Under the pieces are notes generated by a model. That model did no database searches and had not been told where the DNA came from. It worked only from the letters and a program-made list of their open reading frames with translations. From NCBI GenBank assembly GCA_903897565.1, contig CAIUCF010000827.1:1-6794 (forward strand): DNA of 6,794 bases, read 5' to 3'. Position 1 is the stretch's first letter; each line of letters begins with the position of its first letter. Positions 6,075-6,794 of the stretch are shown here, piece after piece. The DNA is from an uncultured Rhodospirillales bacterium (GTDB lineage: Bacteria; Pseudomonadota; Alphaproteobacteria; ATCC43930; CGMCC-115725). The translations under genes were made by a program, and so were the position numbers.

Positions 6075-6794
6075 ATGAAGGACTTCGCAGACCGTGTCGC
6101 CGTCATAACCGGCGGCGCCAGCGGCATCGGCTTCGCCGTGGCGCGGGCGCTCGGCCGGCGCGGCATGAAGCTGGTGATCGCGGATATCGAGGCGGCGGCG
6201 CTCGACAGCGCCGTCGCGCGCCTCGCGGAAGACGGCTTTACGGCCACCGGCAAGGTGACCGATGTCGGCGACCGCGCCGCGATGGAGGCTTTAGCCGATC
6301 ACGCCTGGAGCCAGTACGGCGGAACGCATATCGTCATGCACAACGCCGGGGTCGCCGTATTCGGGCCGCTGCAGACCATGACCGATCAGGATTGGGCCTG
6401 GTCGCTACGCGTCAATCTCCAGGGCCCGATCAACGGCGTCCAGGCCTTCATGCCGCGCATGCTGGCGCAGGGCCAAGGCGGGCATATGGTGTTCACCGCC
6501 AGTTTCGCCGGACTGGTGCCCAATCGCGATCTCGGCCCCTACAACGTGACCAAGGCGGCCGTCGTGGCGCTCGCGGAATCCGTCCACAAGGATCTGCGCA
6601 GCGCCCGGATCGGGGCCTCGGTGCTGTGCCCGATGCGGGTCGAAACCGCGATCGATCAGAGCTTCCGCAATCGCCCGCCAGAGCTCGGCGGCCCGACCGC
6701 CAATCGCTCCTATACCGACGAGGAGCGCGCGCAACTCCAGGGCCGGGCACTCGACGTCGAGCCCGTCGCCGAACTGGTCGTCGCCGCGATTGAA
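6075..6794 (+). CDS. Short-chain dehydrogenase/reductase (classical SDR), 3' end beyond window
   Basis: The frame is open from ATG 6075 to the right edge (240 residues; classical SDRs have about 250-290, so little is missing). The Rossmann motif TGGASGIG is at 12-19, with D37 at the end of the second beta strand (VIADIE), which favours NAD(H) over NADP(H). HNAG (89-92) stands for the usual NNAG. The catalytic tetrad is complete: N114, S143, Y156 and K160 (YNVTK). After the active site, LCPMRVET replaces the common PG motif with PM. It should interconvert an alcohol and a ketone or aldehyde in the cytoplasm. Coming 79 nt after the acyl-CoA dehydrogenase on the same strand, it probably handles a hydroxyacyl or alcohol intermediate in the same pathway; this is inference. 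The substrate cannot be told. Confidence 0.93.
   Translation, partial: MKDFADRVAVITGGASGIGFAVARALGRRGMKLVIADIEAAALDSAVARLAEDGFTATGKVTDVGDRAAMEALADHAWSQYGGTHIVMHNAGVAVFGPLQTMTDQDWAWSLRVNLQGPINGVQAFMPRMLAQGQGGHMVFTASFAGLVPNRDLGPYNVTKAAVVALAESVHKDLRSARIGASVLCPMRVETAIDQSFRNRPPELGGPTANRSYTDEERAQLQGRALDVEPVAELVVAAIE

Noticed and set aside
1..6794. Undescribed defence, mobile or RNA-based system
   Set aside because: Every sizeable stretch is accounted for by common metabolic, signalling or regulatory genes. I found no nuclease, transposase, reverse transcriptase, repeat array or structured long non-coding region.

Overview
The window is GC-rich bacterial chromosomal DNA with tightly packed genes, several GTG/TTG starts and clear Shine-Dalgarno sites. 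The gene content (hybrid kinase, CheY-like regulator, receiver-PP2C phosphatase, glutaminase, LysR regulator, acyl-CoA dehydrogenase, SDR) fits a soil- or water-dwelling alphaproteobacterium. That assignment is inference from style and content; there is no rRNA or other taxonomic marker. I see no tRNA, rRNA, CRISPR array, insertion sequence, prophage gene or attachment site.

Left third (1-2295), signalling. The 3' end of a gene with two C-terminal receiver domains, probably a hybrid histidine kinase, is followed 51 nt later by a stand-alone 121-residue receiver protein that starts at TTG. Converging on it, with 10 nt between stop codons, is a 392-residue protein with a receiver domain and a SpoIIE/RsbU-type PP2C serine phosphatase domain. 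Together these look like a phosphorelay feeding a phosphatase of the kind that works in partner-switching pathways. No anti-sigma kinase or STAS antagonist lies inside the window.

Middle (2296-4603), minus strand. A 204-nt gap holds an imperfect GC-rich hairpin and a 9-bp direct repeat. It is followed by a complete glutaminase gene (glsA) with all recognisable active-site residues. Then, reading along the plus strand, comes a LysR-family regulator gene transcribed in the same direction and lying upstream of glsA in transcription order.

Right part (4604-6794). The LysR gene is divergent from an acyl-CoA dehydrogenase gene across 129 nt. This gap contains a textbook LysR site (ATTGAT-N11-ATCAAT) centred about 64 bp before the predicted transcription start, a second dyad near -40, and a plausible promoter. 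The dehydrogenase belongs to the ACAD10/11-like branch, with Asp rather than Glu at the usual catalytic-base position. It is followed after 79 nt, which include a strong hairpin, by a short-chain dehydrogenase gene that runs off the right edge. The likely picture is a small LysR-controlled acyl-CoA or hydroxyacid catabolic operon. Most of the window is ordinary; the best-supported point of interest is the regulatory region at 4604-4732.
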